From the NCBI GenBank assembly GCA_965602035.1, contig OZ271919.1:310001-374000 (forward strand): a DNA stretch of 64,000 nt. The letters run 5' to 3'. The notes below the pieces were generated by a model. The model was not told where the DNA came from, did not search any database, and saw only the letters and a program-made list of their open reading frames with translations. Origin of the DNA: Natronospirillum sp965602035 (lineage in GTDB: Bacteria > Pseudomonadota > Gammaproteobacteria > Pseudomonadales > Natronospirillaceae). Position numbers and translations under genes: made by a program. Below, piece by piece: positions 26,242-35,585 of the stretch; position 1 is the first letter of the stretch, and each line of letters opens with the position of its first letter.

Positions 26242-26927
26242 GGGACAAATTGCTCCGCAATCAGCTCGGCGATTGTCCAGTCGTCCGGTGTGTCAATGTC
26301 CAGTGTACGCAGCCCGCTGGTAAAGTACGGCGTGAAGGGACGTTGATTGAAAGCCGGGCGCTGCCGAAAATCTGCAACGCGGGCCGCATAGACGGCGCCG
26401 GTATGTTCGTATAAATGGGGCATATCCTGCCGTCGCTTCGCCGCGTCACCGGGATAAGCCGGTGTCAGTGTATCGCCATCCGGGCGGTAAAAATGCGCGG
26501 GATGTTTCTTCACTTCCATTACAGTTGCCACCATCCCCGGCTCTGAGTCAGCCAGTTTCTCGATACAGGCATCAATGTCGGCGGCCGCTCGGAACGGAGA
26601 CGTCGGTTGCAGCAGTACGAACGCGTCATATCTTTCAGGCAGGTTGTCCAGCGCGTGTACAACCAGGTCGACACTCGAGCTGGTATCCGTCGCCAGATTT
26701 TCAGGCCGCAGGAACGGCAGGTCACAGCCATATTGCTGTGCCACCGTGCCGATTGATCCGTCATCGGTGGACACGATCAGCCGGTCAATGTAGCGACTCT
26801 GCTTCGCTGCCAGGCATGTCCAACCGATCAGCGGGGTTCCGTTCAAGGGTTTGATGTTTTTGCCCGGGATACCCTTGGAGCCGGCACGGGCGGGGATGAT
26901 AGCCAGCACTCGCATGTTGTTATACAT
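26238..26927 (-). CDS. neuA: Acylneuraminate cytidylyltransferase (NeuA/LegF family)
   Basis: This CMP-nonulosonate synthetase has about 225-229 residues. The CTP-binding motif IPARAGSKGIPGKNIKPLNG is at the N-terminus, and LQPTSPFR lies near residue 100. It activates a sialic-acid-like sugar with CTP to give the CMP donor for the glycosyltransferase. Two starts are possible. ATG 26927 overlaps the end of neuC by eight bases and has GGGGA close upstream. ATG 26915 (MRVLAIIPARAG) gives the family-typical N-terminus. There is no C-terminal SGNH/acetyl-esterase domain, so this is the short form. It is encoded with neuB, neuC and maf in one overlapping leftward operon beside flagellin. Confidence 0.9.
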   Translation of the reverse strand: MYNNMRVLAIIPARAGSKGIPGKNIKPLNGTPLIGWTCLAAKQSRYIDRLIVSTDDGSIGTVAQQYGCDLPFLRPENLATDTSSSVDLVVHALDNLPERYDAFVLLQPTSPFRAAADIDACIEKLADSEPGMVATVMEVKKHPAHFYRPDGDTLTPAYPGDAAKRRQDMPHLYEHTGAVYAARVADFRQRPAFNQRPFTPYFTSGLRTLDIDTPDDWTIAELIAEQFVP

Positions 26928-28053
26928 GGTTCCCCATTAGATCCCGGAAAACTTTCTGGTTGGGAATGGACCATACCTGAGCATTCAGCGCTTCAAGAAA
27001 CGAAACAGCGCTGTTGCCGCTGCCGAAGTGATCTGTACCCGGTCCGCCGGCTTTCAGGTCAATCGAGTCCATTGCCGCCAGCAGCGGTTTGAGCCGGAAC
27101 GGCGCGTCTACGATTGACGTGTGCTTGAAACGATTGAATTGTCGGTTGCCGATGTTGATCGTAGGAATACCGTAGACCGGGGCTTCGTGAATGCCGGCGC
27201 TGGAATTCCCGATAATGAACTCCGCGTTGCGCAGTAGTGTGAGGAAATGTTCGAAGCGCAGTGATGGGAACAACCGAATTCTCGGGTTTTCCCGCAGCCC
27301 GTCGTAGGCTTCGAGGATGTCGTCAGAGCCCGTGTCGTTATTCGGATATATGACTACAAAGTTCTTGTCGCTTTCATTCAGGGCAGACACAAATATGTCC
27401 GCATGGTCGCGCTGCTTTTCCCGCTCCGTTGTGACCGGATGCAACATGGCAATGGCATAGCTGTCGAAGGGAATGTCATAACGTCGGCGTGCTTCCGCCA
27501 GCTCAGGTAGGTCATTGCTCAGCATGATGTCGATATCAGGCGACCCGATGACGAATATTGAATCATCACGCTCGCCGAGCTGTATCAATCGGTTCCTTGC
27601 CTGCTCATTGGCGACAAAATGAACATGGGATAGCTTGGAGATAGAATGACGCATCAGTTCATCCACGGTCCCTGATATCTCCCCGCCTTCAATGTGGGCC
27701 ACCAGGATATTGCGCATCGCCCCGACCGTCGCACCGGCCAGCGCTTCGGGGCGGTCGCCATGAACAACGATGAGGTCGAAATGGTTTTCGTGCAGGTACC
27801 GGCTCAGACCGACAATGGTATTGGCCAGCGTGATTTCCATATCCTCGCCTTCCACCTGATTCATATAGCGGAAAACCCGATCGAATCCGGCCCGATAGAC
27901 TTCATTAACCGTAGAGCCATAGCGGGACATCAGGTGCATACCGGTACAGAATATCTCGTAGTCGTATTCGGGGCTTTCCTGTACAACCCGAATCAGCGGC
28001 TTCAGTTTGCCGAAATCCGCCCGAGTGCCGGTGAGAAAGAGAATCCGCTTCAT
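26920..28053 (-). CDS. neuC: UDP-N-acetylglucosamine 2-epimerase, hydrolysing (NeuC/LegG family)
   Basis: This 377-residue enzyme belongs to the hydrolysing UDP-HexNAc 2-epimerase family. The N-terminal TGTRADFGKLKPLIRVVQ, the HGDRPEALAGA loop, HIEGGEISGTVDE and the C-terminal NSSAGIHEAPVYGIPTINIG are all conserved. It releases UDP and gives ManNAc (NeuC, sialic acid path) or a 2,4-diacetamido analogue (LegG, legionaminic acid path). The two cannot be told apart by eye. Its start overlaps the neuB stop (ATGA, 28050-28053). The aminotransferase and dehydratase genes needed for legionaminic acid are not in the window, which leans weakly toward NeuC. Confidence 0.9.
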   Translation of the reverse strand: MKRILFLTGTRADFGKLKPLIRVVQESPEYDYEIFCTGMHLMSRYGSTVNEVYRAGFDRVFRYMNQVEGEDMEITLANTIVGLSRYLHENHFDLIVVHGDRPEALAGATVGAMRNILVAHIEGGEISGTVDELMRHSISKLSHVHFVANEQARNRLIQLGERDDSIFVIGSPDIDIMLSNDLPELAEARRRYDIPFDSYAIAMLHPVTTEREKQRDHADIFVSALNESDKNFVVIYPNNDTGSDDILEAYDGLRENPRIRLFPSLRFEHFLTLLRNAEFIIGNSSAGIHEAPVYGIPTINIGNRQFNRFKHTSIVDAPFRLKPLLAAMDSIDLKAGGPGTDHFGSGNSAVSFLEALNAQVWSIPNQKVFRDLMGNHV

Positions 28054-29117
28054 TGGTCCGCCACGTCAGTCCAGGCAAGGTGCTCGTCGGCTTTTACCGA
28101 GCGGGTCAGTCGACGTCCGATCAGGTCATTATAGTGACGCGCGTGGATCTCTCCGGTACCTGGTCGCTTGACCCAGATGTTCTCTCTGGTCAGTGGTTCG
28201 CCGGCCGCAATTTCCGATAGTGTAACGACCGATGCAAACGCAAAATCGATGGTGACCTGTTCTTCCGCAGCCGCTTCTTTGCTACCACCGCGCATCTGCC
28301 AAATTTCATGACTGCCTTGAATGAGTTCGCGGGCAGCCTGCTCATCCATGGAATTAACGATATCGGGTCCCTCTCTGTCCATTCGGTCAGTGAAGTGCCG
28401 TTCCAGAATCGATGCGCCAAGTGCTGTGGCAGCGAAGCAGGCGCGGTTACTGGTGGTATGGTCAGACAAGCCGACCGGTAGCTCCGGAAACGACTCCGCC
28501 AGTTGTGTCATCGCCCCGAGGCGGACCAAATGTACCGGCGTCGGGTAGAGGTTCGTGGTATGCATGACCGCAACCGGCACGCCAGCACTCCGCAGGATAT
28601 CGACGCTGGTTCTCACGTCGTCCATATTGTTCATGCCGGTGCTGAGAATAACCGGTTTTCCCTTGGTGCCAATATACTCGACCAGGGGGAAATTGTTGCA
28701 TTCACCGGATCCGATTTTAAAAGCCGGCACATCAAAGCTCACGAGTCGGTCAACGGCCGCTCTCGAGAATGGAGTGCTGATAAAGATCATGCCCAGTGAC
28801 TGCACATATTGCATCAGTGCCCGTTCGTCCTGCTCAGACAGGCTGCAGGCTTCCATGATCTCGTAGATCGATCGGTCCGCATTGCCGGGGATCACCTGGC
28901 GGGCTGCGGCTGACATTTCATCCTGAACGATATGCGTCTGATGTTTTACTACTTCGATACCCGCGCGATGAGCAGCATCAACCATCTCTTTTGCCACTGG
29001 AAGGCTGCCGTTGTGGTTGATTCCGATCTCTGCGATCACCAGCGGTGGCTGGTCTGGCCCAACCGCTCTTTGGCCGATCCGGAAATCTGTCGACTGAGTC
29101 GAATGGTTACCGGCCAT
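28050..29117 (-). CDS. neuB: N-acetylneuraminate/legionaminate synthase (NeuB family) with SAF domain
   Basis: This 355-residue protein has an N-terminal TIM-barrel NeuB domain (VIAEIGINHNGSLPVAKEM at about 27-45, and PAFKIGSGECNNFPL near 135). A C-terminal antifreeze-like SAF domain follows (about 290-350, LTRENIWVKRPGTGEI). It condenses PEP with ManNAc or a 2,4-diacetamido-6-deoxymannose to a nine-carbon nonulosonic acid. It sits between neuC (overlap ATGA) and maf (two-base gap) in the leftward operon. PEP is also the donor for the pyruvyltransferase at the end of the operon. Confidence 0.92.
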   Translation of the reverse strand: MAGNHSTQSTDFRIGQRAVGPDQPPLVIAEIGINHNGSLPVAKEMVDAAHRAGIEVVKHQTHIVQDEMSAAARQVIPGNADRSIYEIMEACSLSEQDERALMQYVQSLGMIFISTPFSRAAVDRLVSFDVPAFKIGSGECNNFPLVEYIGTKGKPVILSTGMNNMDDVRTSVDILRSAGVPVAVMHTTNLYPTPVHLVRLGAMTQLAESFPELPVGLSDHTTSNRACFAATALGASILERHFTDRMDREGPDIVNSMDEQAARELIQGSHEIWQMRGGSKEAAAEEQVTIDFAFASVVTLSEIAAGEPLTRENIWVKRPGTGEIHARHYNDLIGRRLTRSVKADEHLAWTDVADQ

Positions 29118-29119
29118 AG

Positions 29120-31162
29120 TCAGGCTAACCCCTCGGGCAGTGATTTCTTGATTGAGTAGTCCAACCGCGTATCGGATTCGGCAAAATCCTTGTCCAGAAT
29201 CTCATGGGTGTTCTCACTGATCCGCGTCAGCAGTTTCTGCAGGTCATCACGCCAGGCTTCGGCAATTTCCATCTTTCGGCTTTCATCGGCGCTCAGGATA
29301 AGTGCCAGCCCGACAAGCAGGTGCTGGCGGATTGAGCCGGAGATGAGCCAGTGAAGAATGCCAAAGCGTTTCATTATGGTGGCGTGAATGTAGCTGTTGA
29401 TCATTCGGACATGGGTCGTAATGAATCTGTCCGGGTCAGAAACTGGCTTGTTTAGCATATCGTTCAGGTCTTTGCGAGCCACGCCGATCATTTCGTGAAC
29501 ACGATCGCGAAGCTTCCACAACTCATTGGCATTGACCGCTCTGCGTTTTGCCATGAACTCTTCAAGTATTTTTGAAGTGGAGCGAATGCCCTCAGTATTA
29601 ATTCCAGTGTCGGTGAACTCGTCGGCCAAGCTCTCAACCCGCTCGGCCGACGGGATAATGGCACCATCTGAATGGTTTACAACACGAATCTTATAGAGTC
29701 TGCGTGCGTCCAGGATGTCTGACTCTGCTCGCATTCTTGCACGGCTGAACGCCACATAGGTATGCAGCGGCCCGTGATAGCCTTCGATAATGATGGTGTT
29801 CTTGTTGCGCTGTTCGATGTCGGCACTCAACTTTTGGCCAAACTCTGATCCATCGTAGTAGGTTGATGACTTACTGTGGTGGTACTCCTTGTCGTAGTAG
29901 CCAAAGTCGGTGCCGACCAGATGCACCCGTGGCGCCCGGAAATGGAAGGCCAGCGCCATGGCTGCATTGGTACAGGTCGGGCTTGTCCATCTTAGCCGGT
30001 TCTGTTCCTCCTCAAGTACTTCACCGGACGCAGCGCCATCCTTGAAATAGATGGCCGAATCACCGAAGAGGCCGAATGATCGTGGTGAGCATTGGGCGGC
30101 GCATACCATCGGAATGTCTTTCAGTTGTTCCGCATTTGGCAAGTCGACCAGCTTTACATAGGTGTTGAAATCACTTTCCGATTCCACATGCAGGTCCGGT
30201 GTAATTCCGTGTACGAGCAAGGAAGTAATCGCTGTACCGGCGCTGAACAGGAAGAACTGATCCCGGAAGCGTTTGATGTCTTCGACATGTCGATCCAGAG
30301 AAGGGCCAGCGCCGACGACCATAACCGGCTTTTCCCAGCGGAATTGATTCTGCGCCGGTATCTTGGGGCGGTCAGCCATCACATTGTGGAAGATGTGGTT
30401 CATCTGATTGATTTCATCGTCGTATTGTCCCCACATCGGCATAAACAACGCTCGGTCCCGTCGTAGCTCGCGAATGATTTCATGGGTTCGGGACAATCGA
30501 CGGTGATTGTAAAACAGCGTTGTGAACGGGAAATGTGGCGCAGACTCTGACAGTGCATTCCATACGCGCGGGAACGCGTTACGAGGATTGCTGTCAAACA
30601 GCAGTTTGAGCGTGTAGCCCGGTCTGCTCTGACGCTTGACCAGCTCGGACCAGTCGATCACGTAGGTGCTCATTAGCCACATGGTTGGATCCGGCTCAAA
30701 AATAATCAGCTCATGTATATCAACGTTCTCGAGCAGATTCGCAATGTGCAGGCCGAGTCCAACGCCGAATATGACCAATTGTGGTAGATGATCTGGTACT
30801 TTCCAGGGCCGCTGAGCGTAATCTGACTTTGAAAACCGAGAAACAAACCGGTCCAGGTGCTGATGTGCCAAGCGCGGAAGATAAAAAGCACCCGGGGTCG
30901 GAAGGTTGATCGTTTTCTGAAGCGACCCGGGGCCGCACTCTGCCATGAAGGCCTCAAATTCTTCCATGACATGTTTGATGGCTGATCCGTTATATAAAAG
31001 CTCGCCGTTCACTTTGAGGTCAATATCGCCGGATTTTTCGTCGACCAGTAACTGGCAATGGTCTTTTTTGGCTTGGCTGATAAGTTTGTAAAGCGGTTTG
31101 TGATGCCGCTCGAAGAATTGCATGTTGTCACTGTGCTGCTTCGCCAGCCACTCTTGCCCCAT
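29120..31162 (-). CDS. maf: Motility accessory factor (Maf), flagellin glycosyltransferase family (DUF115/MptE-like)
   Basis: This 680-residue protein contains the central MAF_flag10/DUF115 domain. The glycine-rich donor-binding segment VMVVGAGPSLDRHV (near residue 280) is followed by FSAGTAITSLLVHGITPD and then HVESESDF. The conserved HLVGTDFGYYD motif lies downstream. Maf proteins transfer CMP-activated pseudaminic or legionaminic acid onto flagellin Ser/Thr, which fits the neuB, neuC and neuA genes immediately downstream and flagellin immediately upstream. I chose ATG 31162 because GGGAGGGG precedes it by seven bases. An upstream in-frame start (31324) adds a non-family N-terminus. It is first in the operon and divergent from flagellin. 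Confidence 0.88.
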   Translation of the reverse strand: MGQEWLAKQHSDNMQFFERHHKPLYKLISQAKKDHCQLLVDEKSGDIDLKVNGELLYNGSAIKHVMEEFEAFMAECGPGSLQKTINLPTPGAFYLPRLAHQHLDRFVSRFSKSDYAQRPWKVPDHLPQLVIFGVGLGLHIANLLENVDIHELIIFEPDPTMWLMSTYVIDWSELVKRQSRPGYTLKLLFDSNPRNAFPRVWNALSESAPHFPFTTLFYNHRRLSRTHEIIRELRRDRALFMPMWGQYDDEINQMNHIFHNVMADRPKIPAQNQFRWEKPVMVVGAGPSLDRHVEDIKRFRDQFFLFSAGTAITSLLVHGITPDLHVESESDFNTYVKLVDLPNAEQLKDIPMVCAAQCSPRSFGLFGDSAIYFKDGAASGEVLEEEQNRLRWTSPTCTNAAMALAFHFRAPRVHLVGTDFGYYDKEYHHSKSSTYYDGSEFGQKLSADIEQRNKNTIIIEGYHGPLHTYVAFSRARMRAESDILDARRLYKIRVVNHSDGAIIPSAERVESLADEFTDTGINTEGIRSTSKILEEFMAKRRAVNANELWKLRDRVHEMIGVARKDLNDMLNKPVSDPDRFITTHVRMINSYIHATIMKRFGILHWLISGSIRQHLLVGLALILSADESRKMEIAEAWRDDLQKLLTRISENTHEILDKDFAESDTRLDYSIKKSLPEGLA

Positions 31163-31488
31163 GACTGCACCCCTCCCCAAATAAATTGCAGGCAAAGTCC
31201 GACGTGTGAGCCGGAGCGCCAATACACTGGCAGTTTGCGCTTTGATTATCCTGCCTGCAAGTTCCACACCAAAGCCTGCGGGGACAGGCTTTCCAGAACT
31301 AGTTACCCCGTTGTGCCGGATCATCGGGTTCCGGCGGTCGGCCCAGCGTTGAACAGTCGAAAGGCACTTGGCGAGACAATCAGAAAAAACTCTAAAGTTT
31401 CATCTCAGGCCGCCGCCAAGCTCAGTGTGAAATGATGTGCAACGGCGTCTCATGTGAGCCGTCGGCATGTAACTGAGGAGACAACGTC
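31163..31488. other. Divergent intergenic region maf / flagellin
   Basis: This is a 326-bp gene-free region. It contains the sigma-28 promoter for flagellin (31392-31418) and the flagellin SD (GAGGAG, 31475-31480). The half nearest maf has no recognisable promoter or coding potential beyond an unlikely maf extension. Confidence 0.6.
31392..31418 (+). promoter_or_regulatory. Sigma-28 (FliA) promoter for flagellin
   Basis: TAAAGTTT (31392-31399) is a perfect FliA -35 element. After exactly 11 bases comes GCCGCCAA (31411-31418), matching six of eight positions of the GCCGATAA -10. It lies about 70 bp upstream of the flagellin ATG. Late-class flagellar control is therefore expected. Confidence 0.88.
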
Positions 31489-34400
31489 ATGGCACAGATA
31501 ATCAACACCAACATTGCGTCGCTCACCGCGCAGCGCAATTTGAACAACTCTCAGAGCGCCAATGCTACGGCTCTTGAGCGTCTGTCTTCCGGTCTGCGGA
31601 TCAACAGCGCGAAGGATGACGCGGCAGGTCTGGCTATCTCCACGCGTTTCGAGTCTCAGACTCGTGGCCTGGGGCAGGCAGTGCGGAATGCCGGCGACGG
31701 TATTTCCCTCGCTCAGACCGCAGAGGGCGCGCTGCAGTCAATTACTGACAACCTTCAGCGGGTTCGTGAGCTGGCAGTGCAGTCTGCCAACGGCACCAAC
31801 TCAGATGACGACCGAGCTGCTCTGCAGGCTGAGGTCAGTCAGCTGGTTGCCGAGATCGAGCGGACCTCTTCCGAAACCAACTTCAACGGACGTAACCTGT
31901 TTGACGGTAATTTCGACGGTCTGTTCCAGATCGGTGCGAATGCCGGCCAGACAGTCGGTATCGAGATCGGCGAGCTGACAACCAGCAAGCTCGGTGCTTC
32001 TGAGCAGGTCGGCGTATCCGCATTCGGTACTGACGACGCACTGGCAAATGGTGACCTCTCTATCAACGGCGTTGCCATTGGTGCATCCCGTTCTTCAGAC
32101 GATACCGCGTCTACAGCCAATGCGGCAGCATCAGGTATTGCCAAAGCGGCGGCAATCAACCGTTATACAGATGAAACCGGAGTTACCGCTTTCGCCAACC
32201 AGAACATTGCTTCTGGTACTGAAATGGAAGGCGCCTCTGTAGACGGCACCATCCGCCTGAATGGCGTCAAGATCGACTTTTCTTCGTCTAACGATACCAC
32301 CGCTACTCGCGCCTCTGTAGCGCAGGCAATCAATGCGGTATCGGATCAGACGGGCGTGCGTGCAGTTGACACAGAATCGGATGTAGGTGGTGTCCAGCTT
32401 GTCGCCGAGGACGGTCGTAACATTGATCTGTCTTTGGAAGATGGGCTGACATCTGCCAACACTGGACTTGCGGCAACCGGCACCTATGAAGGCGGCTACA
32501 CGCTGATCTCTTCTGGCGACCGAAATGCTATTGAGATATCGGGTGGCGATGGCACCGGTAATGGTGACCTGACACGTGCTGGTTTGACAGAGGGCACTTA
32601 TACTCGTGCTACAGCCGTATCTGTGACTGAATCACAGTCCCAGAGTGTAACAGCCGCGACAATCGGTGGTGGCTCACTGGCCAATACGCTGGCGCGCGCT
32701 GATAGCGGCTCAGAGGTTCTTGCGAATACCTCAGGTGATTCAGTAATCAACACGGCTGGTACCGTTGGCGACCTGACGCTCGGGGTTGCGACGCGAGCGA
32801 CTGTGAATGTCGGTGGCACGGAAACAGTTATTGATTTCGGTACAACAGCGAGTATTGCTGAGCTGGCAGCTGCAACGGCAGGTACAAGCAGCAGTGGTGG
32901 CGCGTTCTCGATCAATGAGATTTCGGGAGTTACTGCGTATGAGCAGATCGAATTCACGATCGGTGACTACGCAACAACTGCGGATAGTCGCCTTGTACTG
33001 ACCACAGACACCGGCGGCGAGTCTTACATCAATGTAAGTCAGACGCTTGATGGGACTGCGGCTGTTCCGAGCCTTGCAACTCGGGATCAGCGTCTTTCAG
33101 CACTGGCTGACGAAATCAACGGCACGAATTTCGGTGATGGAATATCTGTTACGGCCGAGTTGAACTTTGCGAAGGACGGATTGAACGTTCGCATTGACAA
33201 CAGTACCGGCGGGCGTTTGGAGCTCGGCGAAACTGCCGGTGATCTGAACGTGACCACCAACCTTGATGGTGACCTCGACACTGCAGACGACCTCGCAGCC
33301 GGATCAACATATACGTTGGCAGGCTCGTTGGCATTCAGCTCAGACGATGCCGGTACCGAAGTCAGTGTTGTACTGTCCTCTTCATCGGACATGTCAGCGG
33401 GCGGTTCTGATCGGTTCTTCGTCGGCGGCACCGGTGGTGGCTCGACTACGTTGACGGATTATGGTGACACAGCCTTGTCAACGACTGGCGAGAACGAAGT
33501 ATCCATCAAAGTCGGGGATAATGCGCCGACGAGTGTTCAGCTTGCCGCTGACTCTACGGTGGCGGACCTCGCCAGTCAGGTGAACGCACAAGATGGTGTG
33601 AATGCCTGGGAAGAAATCGCCCTGACCGTGTCCAAATCGACCTTGGGTACGGGTGACTCGATCAATGTTGGTGGACAGTCCATCGGTGTAACTGCACAGG
33701 GTCCCCAGGCGGCAACGATCACTATCGACGGTGACGATCTGGAAACACTCAGTGAAGCTGACCTGAATGGCGGCAATCTGACCCTTGATTTCGACAGGGA
33801 CGGCCTGTCCGGAACGGGCGGAACCGACACTATAAGCGTTACCTTTGATAATGACTTTAGTGATGGCAATGGGTCAGGCACCGATGGCGCCTACACGGCG
33901 CAAGAGATTGCCGCAGCTTTCAACTCAAATACCGACCTGCAGGCCGGTGGTTTGGAAGCCTACGCTGATGGTGACAACCTTGTGTTCGCTACCACGACTG
34001 GTGGCGAAAACAGATCGCTCACTGCAACGGTGAATGCTGCGGGTAACTCCGGTCTTGCGGATACCAACCTGACAGACACCGCGGCGGGCACAAATGGAGA
34101 TCTGGAGCAGTTGGTTGCCGACATTAATGGAGCCGACCTTTCTGGTGCCAATGTGGAAGCGACAGCTGTGTTAGCAGACGATGGCGCGTCGTTCAGTCTC
34201 ACACTTCGCAACTACAGTGGGGATGCCGTAAATGTGTCAACGTCCACTGGGGCAGGACTTGAGTTGAGCGGTGGCGAACTTATCGGTACCGAAGCTCGAC
34301 AGCTGTCCGGTGAGCTGAAGTTCACTTCAGAGGACGACCGGGACGTTTCAGTAACGGTTTCTGACCCGGATGCAAACGCGGAGTTTAATGCCGGTGCTTC

Positions 34401-35478
34401 TGCTACTGCGGATTTCACCGGAGTGAACGGTCTTGAAGATGGTGACCTGGTAATCAACGGTGTAACCATCGGTGCGGCGCGTCAGTCTGCTGATACAGCC
34501 AGCGCTGTTCGGGATTCCGAGGGCAATCAGATCCTGAGCAGCTCCAAGTCGCTTTCAGCGATCGCGGTGGCTGCATCAATCAATGATGTGTCCGAGGAAA
34601 CTGGCGTTACGGCAGAGGTCAACGCGACCCGCGTCGTGGGTGGTACAGGCGAGAATGCTGACCCCGATTCATTCGAAATTGGTGATCAGGCCGATCTGTA
34701 CATCAACGGAGTCAGCCTGGGCACAGTCACTCTGCAGGCTGATAGCTCTGGCAATATTGATACAGATCGGGCGCGCACCGACGCACTCAATCTGATCAAT
34801 GACAACAGCCTGAAGACAGGTGTCACCGCTGAAGACAACGGTGTGTCCATCACAATGACTGCCGAAGACGGTCGAAACGTCTCAGTAGCCATCGATGACA
34901 AGTCAGGCAGCGACGCCTCTATCGGCGCCCTGTTCGGTATGGATGCAGCGGTTGACGGCATTGGCGAGTCCACCTTCGGTGGCAACGAGTCTCTGCCGAC
35001 TGGTGCAAGCGTATCGAGCGAAGCCTCAACCTATGAGACTACGTACGGTACCCTCGAGCTGACCAGTGCGGGATCGTTCGATGTGGAGCTGGGCTCCAAC
35101 GGTGCGGCTGAAATCGAGGCTCTGGGCCTGCGCGTCGGCTCGTACGGCGGTGGTGAAGATGGTACCTTCCTGAAGGACATCGACATCTCCACGCTGGAAG
35201 GCGCCAATGCGGCACTGACCTCGGTGGATAACGCGCTGGAGTCTGTATCAGCCGTCCGGTCTGAGCTGGGTGCCCTGCAGAACCGTCTGGAGAGCACCAT
35301 CGGGAACCTGGAAATTACCCAGGAGAACCTGACAGCGGCGAACTCACGGATTCGGGACGCGGACTTCGCGGCTGAATCAGCGGAGCTGAGCCGTACGCAG
35401 GTTCTGCAGCAGGCGGGTATTTCCATCCTGGCGCAGGCCAACCAGCGGCCACAGCAGGTGCTGACACTGCTGGGTTAA
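31489..35478 (+). CDS. fliC: Giant flagellin (1329 aa)
   Basis: This is the filament subunit. The N-terminal D0/D1 domain (residues 1-170, MAQIINTNIASLTAQRNLN and ALERLSSGLRINSAKDDAAG) and the C-terminal D1/D0 domain (about 1230-1329, ending NQRPQQVLTLLG) are canonical. Between them lie about 1050 residues of surface-exposed D2/D3-like sequence rich in G, S, T, D and A. This includes several 'flagellin_IN'-type motifs such as GDLSINGVAIGAS (residue 188) and GDLVINGVTIGAA (residue 985), so internal duplication is likely. Typical flagellins are 280-550 aa. The abundance of Ser/Thr, plus maf and nonulosonate genes alongside, suggests heavy O-glycosylation. The start is ATG 31489 with GAGGAG upstream, under a sigma-28 promoter. 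Confidence 0.95.
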   Translation: MAQIINTNIASLTAQRNLNNSQSANATALERLSSGLRINSAKDDAAGLAISTRFESQTRGLGQAVRNAGDGISLAQTAEGALQSITDNLQRVRELAVQSANGTNSDDDRAALQAEVSQLVAEIERTSSETNFNGRNLFDGNFDGLFQIGANAGQTVGIEIGELTTSKLGASEQVGVSAFGTDDALANGDLSINGVAIGASRSSDDTASTANAAASGIAKAAAINRYTDETGVTAFANQNIASGTEMEGASVDGTIRLNGVKIDFSSSNDTTATRASVAQAINAVSDQTGVRAVDTESDVGGVQLVAEDGRNIDLSLEDGLTSANTGLAATGTYEGGYTLISSGDRNAIEISGGDGTGNGDLTRAGLTEGTYTRATAVSVTESQSQSVTAATIGGGSLANTLARADSGSEVLANTSGDSVINTAGTVGDLTLGVATRATVNVGGTETVIDFGTTASIAELAAATAGTSSSGGAFSINEISGVTAYEQIEFTIGDYATTADSRLVLTTDTGGESYINVSQTLDGTAAVPSLATRDQRLSALADEINGTNFGDGISVTAELNFAKDGLNVRIDNSTGGRLELGETAGDLNVTTNLDGDLDTADDLAAGSTYTLAGSLAFSSDDAGTEVSVVLSSSSDMSAGGSDRFFVGGTGGGSTTLTDYGDTALSTTGENEVSIKVGDNAPTSVQLAADSTVADLASQVNAQDGVNAWEEIALTVSKSTLGTGDSINVGGQSIGVTAQGPQAATITIDGDDLETLSEADLNGGNLTLDFDRDGLSGTGGTDTISVTFDNDFSDGNGSGTDGAYTAQEIAAAFNSNTDLQAGGLEAYADGDNLVFATTTGGENRSLTATVNAAGNSGLADTNLTDTAAGTNGDLEQLVADINGADLSGANVEATAVLADDGASFSLTLRNYSGDAVNVSTSTGAGLELSGGELIGTEARQLSGELKFTSEDDRDVSVTVSDPDANAEFNAGASATADFTGVNGLEDGDLVINGVTIGAARQSADTASAVRDSEGNQILSSSKSLSAIAVAASINDVSEETGVTAEVNATRVVGGTGENADPDSFEIGDQADLYINGVSLGTVTLQADSSGNIDTDRARTDALNLINDNSLKTGVTAEDNGVSITMTAEDGRNVSVAIDDKSGSDASIGALFGMDAAVDGIGESTFGGNESLPTGASVSSEASTYETTYGTLELTSAGSFDVELGSNGAAEIEALGLRVGSYGGGEDGTFLKDIDISTLEGANAALTSVDNALESVSAVRSELGALQNRLESTIGNLEITQENLTAANSRIRDADFAAESAELSRTQVLQQAGISILAQANQRPQQVLTLLG

Positions 35479-35493
35479 TCCGGCAAACGGGCG

Positions 35494-35531
35494 GGGGAGT
35501 CGGGCTACTGAAGGAACGGTAGCCCCTCCCC
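35494..35531 (+). terminator. Strong stem-loop between flagellin and flaG
   Basis: GGGGAG (35494-35499) and GGGCTAC (35502-35508) pair with GTAGCCC (35519-35525) and CTCCCC (35526-35531). The result is a 13-bp stem with a two-base bulge and a ten-base loop. No U-tract follows, so it is more likely a partial terminator or a 3' stabiliser that keeps flagellin mRNA more abundant than flaG. Confidence 0.6.
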
Positions 35532-35585
35532 GTTAACGCTCCGGCACAGGGACGTGATGTTTGGTGTGTTACTGAGGGTTAAGCT

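Noticed and set aside
31163..31324. Longer maf start at 31324
   Set aside because: The extra 54 residues look like translated non-coding DNA, while ATG 31162 has a strong GGGAGGGG SD at seven bases.
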